64,000 nucleotides of DNA from Pomphorhynchus laevis (lineage: Eukaryota; Acanthocephala; Palaeacanthocephala; Echinorhynchida; Pomphorhynchidae): NCBI GenBank assembly GCA_012934845.2, contig WNNJ02001991.1, positions 1 through 64,000 of the forward strand, in the 5' to 3' direction. The first letter of the stretch is position 1; every line of letters begins with the position of its first letter. The notes under the pieces are model-generated. The model ran no database searches and was not told where the DNA came from. It saw only the letters and a program-made list of their open reading frames with translations. A program made the translations under genes and the position numbers. Below, piece by piece: positions 1-11,781 of the stretch.

Positions 1-2880
1 ATAATATTATATTTTGGTAATAATATTATATAATAGTATATACATTGAGTAAAATGAGAAATATCATTATATTCTCCGACGACTTGTTTATTAATCATAC
101 ACTACATTAACCTTACAGATTTACTAATCGGCCATACCTTTCCTGACCTGAAAATAACCTTACTGTCAACACACTGAAAATCAAAATTATAGTCGAAAGA
201 ACCAATTAGCGCGGACCTATGAAATTTCCGTTAGATGTTTATCTCATTAAATTCAACTTTAAATATATCTGCCTATACTTGCCTAGGGTACGCAATACCA
301 GTAATATAGCCTGATCTTTAAGTCAAATTTAAATCAACTGAATGCATGCAAACTTTGTTTAATGAAAAAAATTAGTCATAAATAAAGCTTAACAAGTGAC
401 ATCTGCTATGTAAATATAAACATGAATTCAATGTCATTTATAATATTTGTTACTTAATTTTAAATAACTCAAAGTCAAAGAGCTGCACTGGATGCTATGG
501 ATAAATTTGTCAATAAATCAATTATAACTGATTACGTTGTTTAGCACAATACCGATAAAAATGAGCCTCTTTGCAGCAGTTCAAAATTTCTGAACTCGAA
601 AATATTTTATTATTACGATGACAACTGTTTACTATCATTTTAAATATTCATTTTAATCATAAACGATTATTCACGCTATTATATTGAGGAGTTAGGTTCG
701 TTAAATGATGCATTACATAAAGCATCTTGTTATGAGACAAGCAGTTCGAATCCTTTAGCGCTATATTTATTCACTCGTAAGTTGTTACGTGAATATTTAT
801 CATAAAGTTTGATAATATGTGCATTGATGTCGCAGCGAAAATACTTTCCTTTATATGAGCTACCATTTTATTCGATTGATTATAACATTTAATGTTTTAT
901 CTTAACAAAAACCTGGCGATTTATATTACGAAGTCGAAATAAATGCTACAATTGCATTTAATTTTATCAAATGTTGTCTTTTATCATTTTATTAGTCACA
1001 TTTTAAAATTTGCCACAGCTAAAGCTTTGACATTTTAATATATCCGCTTTTTAAGAAAAGGAAATTTTAGTTTATCCGTGCTTTTTATTTTCCCTTCGAA
1101 AATATACAAGCTGTTCTTTATATCAGCATTTTTGAGCTAAATCGCAATCAATTAATTGAAAATAGGCTATTGGGTTTCATTTCTTTCTCATTTATTCTGT
1201 GAAACCAACTTCATTTGTTGATTAGCATTTTATACAAAAGTTCTAAAAGTATTAAAATATAAAGATACGTATCCTATTATATAACATAATTATCAGCTGA
1301 AAATAAATTATTTGAAAATATTACTGATCTAGTATCTTTGTCAAATTTAAGTTATTTCAAGTTCTAAAGTAAAATTTATTGACAAATTTCAAATTTAATT
1401 GCTTCAAAAATCACATATTTGCTACATTAAAAAATTCAAAAATGTAAACAAATAAAAATAATAAAAATAAATACAAAAAATACAAAAATCAATATCTAAA
1501 TTCGCAAATTAAAAAGATTAAACTATAAACGGCAGTTTAAAAAATTTATAAATTAATATATTTTAAAATGATATATATTTATATCATTTTAAATTACAAA
1601 TTTTGGATTACAAAAATTATATAAAAATAAAATATGACCTAAAACATATATTGCTAATTCATTGCTCCAAATAATTTGATCGGGAATAAAAAAGTTTTGG
1701 ATTTAAAATTCTTTAAAAATTATAAATCCGAATTTATCGTCAGAATAAATCGGAACATAGTGAGATTACTTTTCAACTTTTTTACTTTTTGAATAAATTG
1801 CTTTTTGTAAAGTTAATATTCAGTCCAAATGAATGTTAAAATTCAAAAATATTTATAAAATTTGAGTTTTTCTCAATAAATTGATCGATAAAGCAATTTT
1901 GGGTCGAAAATAAACGTTTTTAAGTATTTAACTGTTCATTCAGTTATTGGAATTAATTTTTTGTATTTTTATTGCAAAAAAATTTACTCTGCTCATATAT
2001 CTTATAATATTTTATAATATTAATAAATGCAAATTTGTAATCTTTTACTAATTGTAATACGTACAATTATAGTTATATGAAAATGCACTGTTTAAATGAA
2101 CGACAACAATTTTTGAATTCTTCCCGATCAAAATTCTATACTCTAATTCAGAGAATAGTTATTAAGTAGCTGATATGTTCATTTATTTTGAAATTTGAAA
2201 TTGCACAAAGAGTATTTGTACTTAGTATTTATACCTATTTTTTAGCGTTGTGTAAACCAGAATCATTGGAATAAATCGTATTTCAAATTCTGAGTTATAT
2301 TGTTTAAATATATTTATTATATTTAATATATATTTGTATATATCAAAATCTTTATAAATTGCATTACTCAACTAAAATATATTAATGGCAAAACGTTTAT
2401 AGCTGGACTTTTGATTATCAGTATAAACTACTCATCTCCATTAATGTGATGTCTTATCGACGAACAATTATAAGTGTTCGATATCAACGCTTAACACGTA
2501 TCGGTGTTTGCCTTTATGTTCCATTCACCATTTTGTAAGTGAAATCGTAATAAAAATAAAACTGTATTTTAAAAGTTTTCGATAAATTGCCCTGTATCCA
2601 CAAATTTAGCAACAAAAATTGACCTAAAAATTCTTTATTATTTAAAATAAAGAATATTTGTATACTTTATTTTAATAATATTTTTGTACATGTGATAAAG
2701 TTTTAGGTTTGTAAGACGATTTATATCGATAGAATATACACGCTATATACGTTATATCTGATATATTTTGACAAATTACCAAAATCGACAGGTTAATTCG
2801 AAAAGTTTTTAGTATTTTTATCACTGAAAAATATATTAACTACTACTTCACAATACTTTTATATAAGAAAAATATTATAT
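1..2880. other. AT-rich spacer, no gene seen
   Basis: I see no coding frame of note, no RNA gene and no clear repeat unit here, only A/T-rich sequence with short poly-A/T runs. A stretch near 690-760 has a T-loop-like string but does not fold as a tRNA (see rejected items). Confidence 0.6.
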
Positions 2881-2884
2881 TTTC

Positions 2885-3090
2885 GCTTTATCATCCCAGT
2901 CGACAATATGATTATAGAAAATAAACAATGTATCTTTTTACCATTGCTTTATTATAAAACAACAAAATATAAAAGAATATTTTATTCAATTCTCGCAATC
3001 AAATAAATACCATTTTATATCTAGCTACTGTGGGCCTAATCAGATGATGTTTATTACTGGTTTAATCAAATGAAGTACTTGTGACAAAAT
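2885..3090. repeat. Dispersed repeat copy 1 (pairs with 5055-5245)
   Basis: This stretch and 5055-5245 share a diverged direct repeat of about 200 bp. Both contain a 'caatatgatta' block, then 'aacaaaatataaaagaatat', then a 'ttcaattct' block followed by 'aaataca' and a final block ending with a 'gatg' motif. No coding potential is visible. It is probably an old non-autonomous element, but no termini could be fixed. Confidence 0.55.
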
Positions 3091-3200
3091 GTTACGTTTA
3101 TAAGTTGAATTCAAGCAGTAGAATCGACACGACTATGTAGACTATAATTTTTATCGGCTATATTATGCCAAAATAACAAAATCGGCAGGTTAACTTTGTA

Positions 3201-3271
3201 TGATAGTAAATTCAAGTCCAGTGCATGCACTGAATATATCAGTGCATGCGCCGAACTTAGATTTACTATCA
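3201..3271. repeat. Short imperfect inverted repeat with nested direct repeats
   Basis: A 17-base arm at 3201-3217 is complementary to 3255-3271 with two mismatches. Inside and beyond it, a 'gtgcatgcactgaatatatc'-like string appears twice (about 3220-3241 and 3269-3286), so the hairpin is built from a duplicated segment. Function unknown. Confidence 0.55.
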
Positions 3272-3299
3272 TGCACTGAATATATCATATTATAAATAT

Positions 3300-5050
3300 A
3301 CATTGTAAATATAAGAGTAAATGTTAAAAGTATAATTGAATTGAAATATAAATTATATTTTATTATATATTTTTACTAATAATAAAAAGGCCATATTTAA
3401 GGATATAGTCGGTTGTATTTAAATGAGTGTATTATAAGTGATCCTAGATATACTCAGATAAAATTATGTGCAAAAATGCGATATGTAATAAAATATTTGA
3501 TTTATTTAAAATATAAATTTATTTCTTAAATCTAAAATAAGTTTACCTGATTTTAGAATCCGATAAAGGTATCTTTTCGTCGAGCTAGTAAAATCATGTA
3601 GTCATTTATCATTATGTATGCAACATACTCTAACCAATAGCAGAAATTACAATGTTACTTATATTAAAGTAATAAATTCTAATTGTATTTATCAAAGCAA
3701 TATTTAAACGTGTATTTTAGTGCATCAAAGCAATATCTGAACAGCAATATTTACTTACTGGTTTTAAGTATATACGTTATTTGTAAAAATATAGTTTTCA
3801 TTTTTCTATTCTATTAGTACTTTTGTTTGAATTAATGCTATAAAAATCAATTATATTTACACATTTAATTTAATTTAGAAACACAACGTCGTTACTTTAA
3901 GCTTAAAACAGTAATCTGTCTATTTTTACTGAATAACTTTTAAATCTAAGTGTTAATTATTCAACAGAAATAAAAAGTTGTTTGGTGAAGGAATTTACAA
4001 ACAACAAAGTCTGCACCTATGTATATTAAGCAACGTAATTATTTCAATTATCGCATATGACTTTTCGCATGATGTTATATAATTGCATTTACAACTTGTA
4101 AATATAGTTCTGTCTCTCACATTTTTAGATGTGTTGAATCATTTAATTCATTTACAATGTCTAATCAAAAATATAATCAGATTCATTAAGCGAAAGAAAG
4201 AAACCGTCTACGATTATATTGTAACATTAAAACCATGTATTATGAACTTCTCGTAGTGTAGCAGTTTTCAGAATATTTAGTTAAATATCAATGCCAACAG
4301 AACCACCATTACAGTTCTTATAATGACCTTAAGTTTTTATAATGGCCTTAATAAATCCAAGCAGTAATTGTTGTGGCACGATTAGCTTGTTTAATTATCA
4401 TATTGTAATATGATAATATTACATATTGTAATATGAATTTGTAATATTATTTAATTGAAATATTAATTATAAATATTAATTAAAAATATAAATTAATATT
4501 ATTTAATTAAAAAAGTTGTATTGAAATTCTTTCTTATAAACATTTAATTGTTACATTTACCTGATTATCAGTATAATATTCCGCAATTTATCAAAATATC
4601 AAATCGTATCCGTAAGTGGATTCTGGAAGACAGTTTAATACTTTTCCAAATATATTTAACGTTTTTCCGAGTAACCCATGCAAAAACGATTAACAGTAAT
4701 TTTCGGTGCAATTTTTTAATTTGACTCATTTTGTATCAACCATAACGTTGTTCCAAGTGGTTTAAGATAAACAAAACCGCTATGTTTAACTTTTTTACCT
4801 TTTAACTTTTTAACTTTCATATTGTAATATTATCGTATGATAATATTATAATATTTATATAATATTTAAATATTATATTATAATATTTATAATATTATAA
4901 TATATTATATTATATGTAAATTATATATATTATATTGTAATATAAAAATATTGAAAAAGTATTTGACAATATATTTTAAAAATTACTTTAGAATAATCAA
5001 AAATGATTATTTGAGATTAGAGGGTAACCGGCCAACTCAATGAAGAGCAG
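3300..5050. other. AT-rich spacer with simple palindromic AT tracts
   Basis: No coding frame is seen. Around 4390-4510 and 4830-4940 the sequence degenerates into TAATATTA-type palindromes that could extrude as cruciforms but carry no recognisable element. Confidence 0.5.
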
Positions 5051-5054
5051 ATTA

Positions 5055-5245
5055 TATTTTCTGCTTTTTAATCATAGTCTACAATATGATTATTGAAAAT
5101 AATGTTTTTTTTATTATAACGTGACATTATTATAAAGCAACAAAATATAAAAGAATATATTCAATTCTAACAATTATATAAATACATTTTTATATTTCGA
5201 TAGGTACTGCTGGTATAATTAAATGATGCAGTATCTAATGGAACA
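5055..5245. repeat. Dispersed repeat copy 2 (pairs with 2885-3090)
   Basis: This is the diverged direct copy of the 2885-3090 repeat, with the blocks in the same order. It runs straight into the next repeat family at 5235. Confidence 0.5.
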
Positions 5246-5570
5246 AATTGTGATATTTTTGATAATGCTAGCAGCAACTGGCGAAATATAAAAATAAATT
5301 TATGTTTTGTTGATCTGCTCAAAAATTGCAAATTTAAATAAAATGGATCAAAATCAGTTATTCAATCAGAAAATTAGTTAAAAAGTTGTGATATAAACCT
5401 TATTTTTAATTTAAACATATTAAAAATGACATATTGCTGATCCAACAACAGTTTGGTCATTGCTGATGAACAAATTGTGTTTTGTTTCTGATGATGGCAT
5501 CAGCAGCGAGCCAAATATAAAAACAAATTAGTGTTTTATTGATTCTGTTCCAATTTTCTAAAAATATAGT
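5235..5570. repeat. Two tandem copies of a short dispersed repeat
   Basis: Two related segments (about 5240-5330 and 5452-5560) share 'gaacaaattgtg', a 'gcatcagcagc'-like block and 'aaatataaaaa(t/c)aaatt' followed by a 'gttttgttgatctgctc' or 'gttttattgattctgttc' string. A third copy lies at about 24360-24450. No ORF is seen. It is a possible small non-autonomous element. Confidence 0.5.
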
Positions 5571-5775
5571 AATTTATTTTTAATTTAAATTTCATAGTAA
5601 TTAATTTAGACTCAGTTAGTTTATCTGAGCAGTTATCAGTTATTAATAGTGAGTTATGTGCATGTAAGCTTGAATTATGTACAACGCTCACATGAAAAAT
5701 CTGAGTATTAAAAAATCATACTGTAATAACGCAAATTTTGCTATAAAATCAATCATCTTAAATATTTAAGTATAT

Positions 5776-8242
5776 AAATGTTTATCAAAATAAATGTTTA
5801 TCAAAATAAATGTTTATCAAAATAAATGTTTATCAAAATAAATGTTTATCAAAATAAATGTTTATCAAAATAAATGTTTATCAAAATAAATGTTTATCAA
5901 AATAAATGTTTATCAAAATAAATGTTTATCAAAATAAATGTTTATCAAAATAATTGTTTATCAAAATAAATGTTTATCAAAATAAATGTTTATCAAAATA
6001 TATATGTTTATCAAAATAATTGTTTATCAACATAAATGTTTATCGAAATAAATGTCTATCAAAATTAATGTTTATAAAAATAAATGTTTATCAAAATCAA
6101 TGTTTATCAAAATAAATGTTTATCAAAATAAATGTTTATCAAAATAATTGTTTATCAAAATAAATGTTTATCAAAATATATATGTTTATCAAAATAATTG
6201 TTTATCAACATAAATGTTTATCGAAATAAATGTCTATCAAAATAAATGTTTATCAAAATAAATGTTTATCAAAATAAATGTTTATCAAAATAATTGTTTA
6301 TCAAAATAAATGTTTATCAAAATATATATGTTTATCAAAATAATTGTTTATCAACATAAATGTTTATCGAAATAAATGTCTATCAAAATAAATGTTTATA
6401 AAAATAAATGTTTATCAAAATAAATGTTTATCAAAATAAATGTTTATCAAAATAAATGTTTATCAAAATAAATGTTTATCAAAATAAATGTTTATCAAAA
6501 TAAATGTTTATCAAAATAAATGTTTATCAAAATAAATGTTTATCAAAATAAATGTTTATCAAAATAAATGTTTATCAAAATAATTGTTTATCAAAATAAA
6601 TGTTTATCAAAATAAATGTTTATCAAAATATATATGTTTATCAAAATAATTGTTTATCAACATAAATGTTTATCGAAATAAATGTCTATCAAAATAAATG
6701 TTTATAAAAATAAATGTTTATCAAAATAAATGTTTATCAAAATAAATGTTTATCAAAATAAATGTTTATCAAAATAATTGTTTATCAAAATAAATGTTTA
6801 TCAAAATATATATGTTTATCAAAATAATTGTTTATCAACATAAATGTTTATCGAAATAAATGTCTATCAAAATAAATGTTTATCAAAATAAATGTTTATC
6901 AAAATAAATGTTTATCAAAATATATATGTTTATCAAAATAAATGTTTATCAAAATAAATGTTTATCAAAATAAATGTTTATCAAAATAAATGTTTATCAA
7001 AATAAATGTTTATCAAAATAAATGTTTATCAAAATAAATGTTTATCAAAATAAATGTTTATCAAAATAAATGTTTATCAAAATAAATGTTTATCAAAATA
7101 AATGTTTATCAAAATAAATGTTTATCAAAATAAATGTTTATCAAAATAAATGTTTATCAAAATAAATGTTTATCAAAATAAATGTTTATCAAAATAAATG
7201 TTTATCAAAATAAATGTTTATCAAAATAATTGTTTATCAAAATAAATGTTTATCAAAATAAATGTTTATCAAAATATATATGTTTATCAAAATAATTGTT
7301 TATCAACATAAATGTTTATCGAAATAAATGTCTATCAAAATAAATGTTTATAAAAATAAATGTTTATCAAAATAAATGTTTATCAAAATATATATGTTTA
7401 TCAAAATAATTGTTTATCAACATAAATGTTTATCGAAATAAATGTTTATCAAAATAAATGTTTATAAAAATAAATGTTTATCAAAATAAATGTTTATCAA
7501 AATAAATGTTTATCAAAATAAATGTTTATCAAAATAAATGTTTATCAAAATAAATGTTTATCAAAATAAATGTTTATCAAAATAAATGTTTATCAAAATA
7601 AATGTTTATCAAAATAAATGTTTATCAAAATAAATGTTTATCAAAATAAATGTTTATCAAAATAAATGTTTATCAAAATAATTGTTTATCAAAATAAATG
7701 TTTATTAAAATAATTGTTTATCAACATAAATGTTTATCGAAATAAATGTCTATCAAAATAAATGTTTATAAAAATAAATGTTTATCAAAATAAATGTTTA
7801 TCAAAATATATATGTTTATCAAAATAGTTGTTTATCAACATAAATGTTTATCAAAATATATATGTTTATCAAAATAAATGTTTATCAAAATAAATGTTTA
7901 TCAAAATTAATGTTTATCAAAATAAATGTTTATCAAAATAATTGTTCATCAAAATAATTGTTTATCAACATAAATGTTTATCGAAATAAATGTTTATCAA
8001 AATAAATGTTTATCAAAATATATATGTTTATCAAAATAATTGTTTATCAACATAAATGTTTATCAAAATATATATGTTTATCAAAATAAATGTTTATCAA
8101 AATAAATGTTTATCAAAATAATTGTTTATCAAAATAAATGTTTATCAAAATAATTGTTCATCAAAATAATTGTTTATCAACATAAATGTTTATCGAAATA
8201 AATGTTTATCAAAATAAATGTTTATAAAAATAAATGTTTATT
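5776..8242. repeat. 16-bp minisatellite, about 150 units
   Basis: The consensus unit is 'aaaataaatgtttatc', repeated over about 2.47 kb (about 154 units by length). Variant units recur in a fixed series. An 18-nt unit with 'aaaatatatatg' is followed by an 'attg' unit, then 'caacataaatg', then 'cgaaataaatgtc'. This cassette reappears about a dozen times at uneven spacing (for example about 6000, 6175, 6320, 6626, 6804, 7272, 7387, 7805). It therefore has a partial higher-order structure made by block duplication. Confidence 0.97.
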
Positions 8243-8419
8243 AATACTTCTAAAAGTAAATTTTATTTATTATTAACTTATTTTTTATATATTATATATT
8301 ATATAATATTAAATATTATATGAATATATAACTTCATATAATATTATTTTATATATTATTAAATTATTTTATAAATATTATTTTATTTATATTAATTTAT
8401 AAATATTAATCTCAATGTT

Positions 8420-10375
8420 TAAACTACCCAGCAACTGCTTAAGAGCATACCGCAACTCACGCCTGATTGCATTAGACAAGTTACCAGGTGTAAGACCCAT
8501 TGGGGTTGGTGAGGTTTTTTGAAGAATCATTAGCAAGGCTGTTTTAAGGATAGTTTCTGACTATGTTCAAGAAGTCGCCTCGAATATTCAACTGTGTGCA
8601 AGTTAGCGCTGCGGTATAGAATATGCGATACATAGCGTTAGATCAAGATTTCAGCTCGACACCTCTGAATGTATATTAACAATTGATGCAAGCAACGCGT
8701 TTAATCGAATTAACCGCAAAAATGCACTTGCTAGTATGATAAATACATGCCCTGCTTTATCAACCGCATTGAACAATACGTATTGTGAAGATCCGGAACT
8801 ATATGTAGAAGATGACGTTTTGTTTTCTGAATAAGGGTTCACTCAAGGTGACCCCTGTCTATGATTGCATTTGCAGGCGCGTCGATTCAATAAAAAACAT
8901 CAATTCTCGTTTGCCTAATGCATTTCAACGTTGGTATGCAGATGATGTAACTTTTGTCGGTACGATTTCTGAAGCAGTAGAATTCCTTAAGATAGTAGGA
9001 GAACTTGGACCGAAATACGGTTTTCATGTTAATTATGGAAAATGCAATATATTATTAAAGCCGGGCGTGATATTAGAACAATCAAATTATTTTACTGACC
9101 TCGGGACTAACATCACAGAAGAAAGCATAGGTTTACTTGGATCCTTTATTGGCATTGATTCATTTGTTTATAAAAATGTGTCTAAGAAGATAAGTAAGTG
9201 GATGACAATCTTAGAGCGTTTGGCTGAAATTGCCATTTCCGAACAACAAGTAGCTTACTGTGCGTATGTCTTCTCCCTTCAACACAGATAAACACATATT
9301 ATCAGGACGTGTAAATGCAAAGGAGAATAGTTCAATGATTTGGAGGATATCCTATCGACAAAGGTATTGACATCAATAACTGGATTAAGATAAATTTCTG
9401 ATTTGAGACGTTTTATCTTTCAACTTTCCATAAAGCATGGCAGATTAGGGTTGCTAAATATTAAAGAGTGAGCAGTGTATGAATATGAGCGTTCAAACAG
9501 AATGACCCATCCACTAGATGAATATCACTCCATGAAGGAAGTAAGAGTCGTACAGGATCGGATTTCAAAACAAATGGAGGAAGAGTCCACTAACAGAACG
9601 AAGTTTAATACATCAAGTATCATTGATAAAGTAGACAATGTTTCAAAAAACTTTGCTATTTGCTTCAGAAAAAGGTGCCTCTTCTTGGCTTTCAATGCGT
9701 CCATTGGCAGTCCAGGGATTGTGTCTGAGCCCTCAGCAATTTCGAGATGGACTTTCATTTCGTTTTGGTTGGGGATCAGATCGGTGTGTCAAAATGCATT
9801 TGTAGGGAGGATGTCAGTGTAACACATTCACCCTCATGTAGACACGGTGGATCCACCCTTATTCGTCATGATATAATACGGGATACAATTTGCCAATCAT
9901 TGGAGGAAGTTTGTAAAGGAGTGCATGTTGTACCCGTATTTTCTCCAGTAGAAAATTATATGATCACGCGCGCTACAAATTCAATTGATCACAACGCACG
10001 TCTTGATATTTCACGCCCAAGGTTGTTTGGAAGTTCGGTTGAGCGGTCCTTAACGGACGTTTTAATTTTCAACATATATGCTCAATCATACTCTCACAAA
10101 ACACCTGCAAGTACATATGAATATCACGAGGAAAGAAAAAGATCAAAGTATCTCGAACGTGTTTGCAATGTGGATTTATACCTTTGATTTTTTTCCATCT
10201 TAGGTGGTACAGGACGAGCTGCATCTCATGTTCTAAGAAGAATTGCATTATTAAAATCGCAAAAGAGTCATTTAAAATACGGTCAATGCATAACCACGAT
10301 TCGACAGAAAATTGCAATAGCTTTGCTAAAAGCTAACTCCTTATATTTACGAGGTTTAACATCTGGCTGAATTTG
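8420..10375 (+). pseudogene. Broken reverse-transcriptase retroelement, class uncertain (fossil)
   Basis: Plus-strand coding relics run in order along a single element. An RT segment with 'LPGVRPIGVGE' comes first. Next are an 'IDASNAFNRINRKNAL' motif, a TQGDP block and the catalytic 'WYADDVTF' near 8935-8955. A C-terminal region follows with a Cys/His-like patch, 'RHDIIRDT', 'ARLDISRP' and a 'LRGL' end. I recognise this layout from a metazoan RT protein family with PGVRPIGVGE and C-terminal RHNEIRD-type motifs, but I cannot place it firmly among non-LTR or tyrosine-recombinase retroelements. The copy is dead, with several breaks, and no terminal repeats were found. It starts soon after the minisatellite ends. 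Confidence 0.75.
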
Positions 10376-10439
10376 ACAGCTCTTTCTTAGCGAACATTAT
10401 TTTTTAAGGACTCATTCGAGGGTAACCTTATTTAAATTT

Positions 10440-10811
10440 TAAATATCATTAACAAGGTAAGGGCACATTTGGGGGTAACCAATTCTTTATATGTTGGTAA
10501 TAAAGTATCTTCTAATTTATATTAATTTATTATATACATTAGTATAATTTTATATATTGATAAATAAAAAATATTTATATTAATAAATATATTTATATTA
10601 ATAAATTAATATATATTTATATTAATAAATTAATAAATATATAATTAATATATATTTACTGATAAAAGTTTTTCTTATAATTAAAAAACATTAAGAATCA
10701 CTACAAAAGTTATAAGATAACGATTAAGTTATGTATAATCAGGGATAATAACTAAGCAAATCGCCATGAGAAAAAATTTCATTTTATTTTTCATCCCTTA
10801 CGGTCTGTGTT
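10440..10811. other. AT-rich spacer
   Basis: Nothing is recognisable except 'tataataaattaata' simple sequence at about 10510-10660. It ends where the inverted-repeat arm begins. Confidence 0.5.
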
Positions 10812-11340
10812 TATATATGCTTTTTAATCTTTCATGTTATCTCTATATTAGTTATTAATTTAATGGTTTTGATTTAATGATTTTTATAAAATATTCTGTT
10901 ATAAAAATTCTTTTTAATATTCAATTTTTTAATATTTTAATATTTCAAATAAACTTTAAATGGATAACGGTAAAAATTATGATTTTCAATAAAAATCAGT
11001 AGGTCGTTCAGTATAACCGTCTAAATGATTAGACTAATCAATTTAGTCTAATCTAAGTTGATTAATCAATCAGATCAAATATCTGAATCTACGTAGTTTA
11101 TACAATAAAATAAACGTCAATTTTTATGAATTGAATAATAAATAACAGACGATGTATCAGAATAAGGATTAAAGGTCATCAGGATGAACTGCTATGCTAT
11201 CAGGTTTCAGCCCCTAACTTCTCTACCCAACATAGCAGCGGGACCAAATACATGCTAATGATGTATTTCCTCTGATTAAATTTGATTATCTAGTATCTTA
11301 TTCTAATACAAAGTATATTATTTATTATCCATCCATAAAA
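10812..11340 (-). repeat. Left arm of inverted repeat: terminal repeat of Naiad-like PLE
   Basis: This is nearly identical to the reverse complement of 19740-20267; only a handful of differences are visible over about 520 bp. The inner 180 bp is the terminal repeat of the window's Naiad-like Penelope family, lying here on the minus strand. On that strand it carries the diagnostic CTGCTATG, GAAAC, CATAGCAG and CTGATGA blocks (about 11180-11250). The outer part includes an 18-base self-complementary 'gattagactaatc' region. Confidence 0.85.
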
Positions 11341-11614
11341 ATTTGCCACTTAAGAGTTTAAATTTATTCTTTATATTATTGTGTTGATTTATATATTTTA
11401 CTATTTTCTGCTTGGTGTTATTTTTATAGTAACCTAGTTTAAAATATGTATCTATTAAATTATTTAAATGATTTTGAAGAAAGTCAATATCATTACATAT
11501 TGTAATGATATTCCTCGACCCAACTCAGCAGAGGAGTCAATTTATTATCCATCCATTAAAATTGTCTGCGTAAGAGTTTAAATTTATTCTTTATATTATT
11601 GTGTTGATTTATAT
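11341..11614 (-). pseudogene. 3' ends of two Naiad-like PLE copies, CR1 insertion target
   Basis: On the minus strand, 11341-11490 matches the RT C-terminal coding end of the full element at 40640-42316 (compare 42170-42316). At 11537-11614 a second copy of the same end starts and stops abruptly at 'gtgttgatttatat'. The missing continuation, 'attttactattttctgcttg', resumes at about 15894 after the LINE. This shows directly that the CR1-like element split the copy. Confidence 0.75.
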
Positions 11615-11781
11615 TTAATTTATCTATTTAAACTATCTTGTTATACATATTAACTACTTACAAAGAACCTAAATTGGAAGAACCTAAACCTAAAAACCTA
11701 TACCAGAAGAACCTACACAATCATTATTGAAATCTACACAAGAGACTTTACTCTGATAAAGTCTGAATATACATACATATA

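Noticed and set aside
690-760. Possible tRNA (string 'cagttcgaatcc' with nearby short stems)
   Set aside because: The T-stem does not pair, no acceptor stem closes, and the anticodon arm is ambiguous.
5776-8242. CRISPR-like array
   Set aside because: Units are contiguous 16-mers with no unique spacers, in a eukaryotic context; it is a minisatellite.
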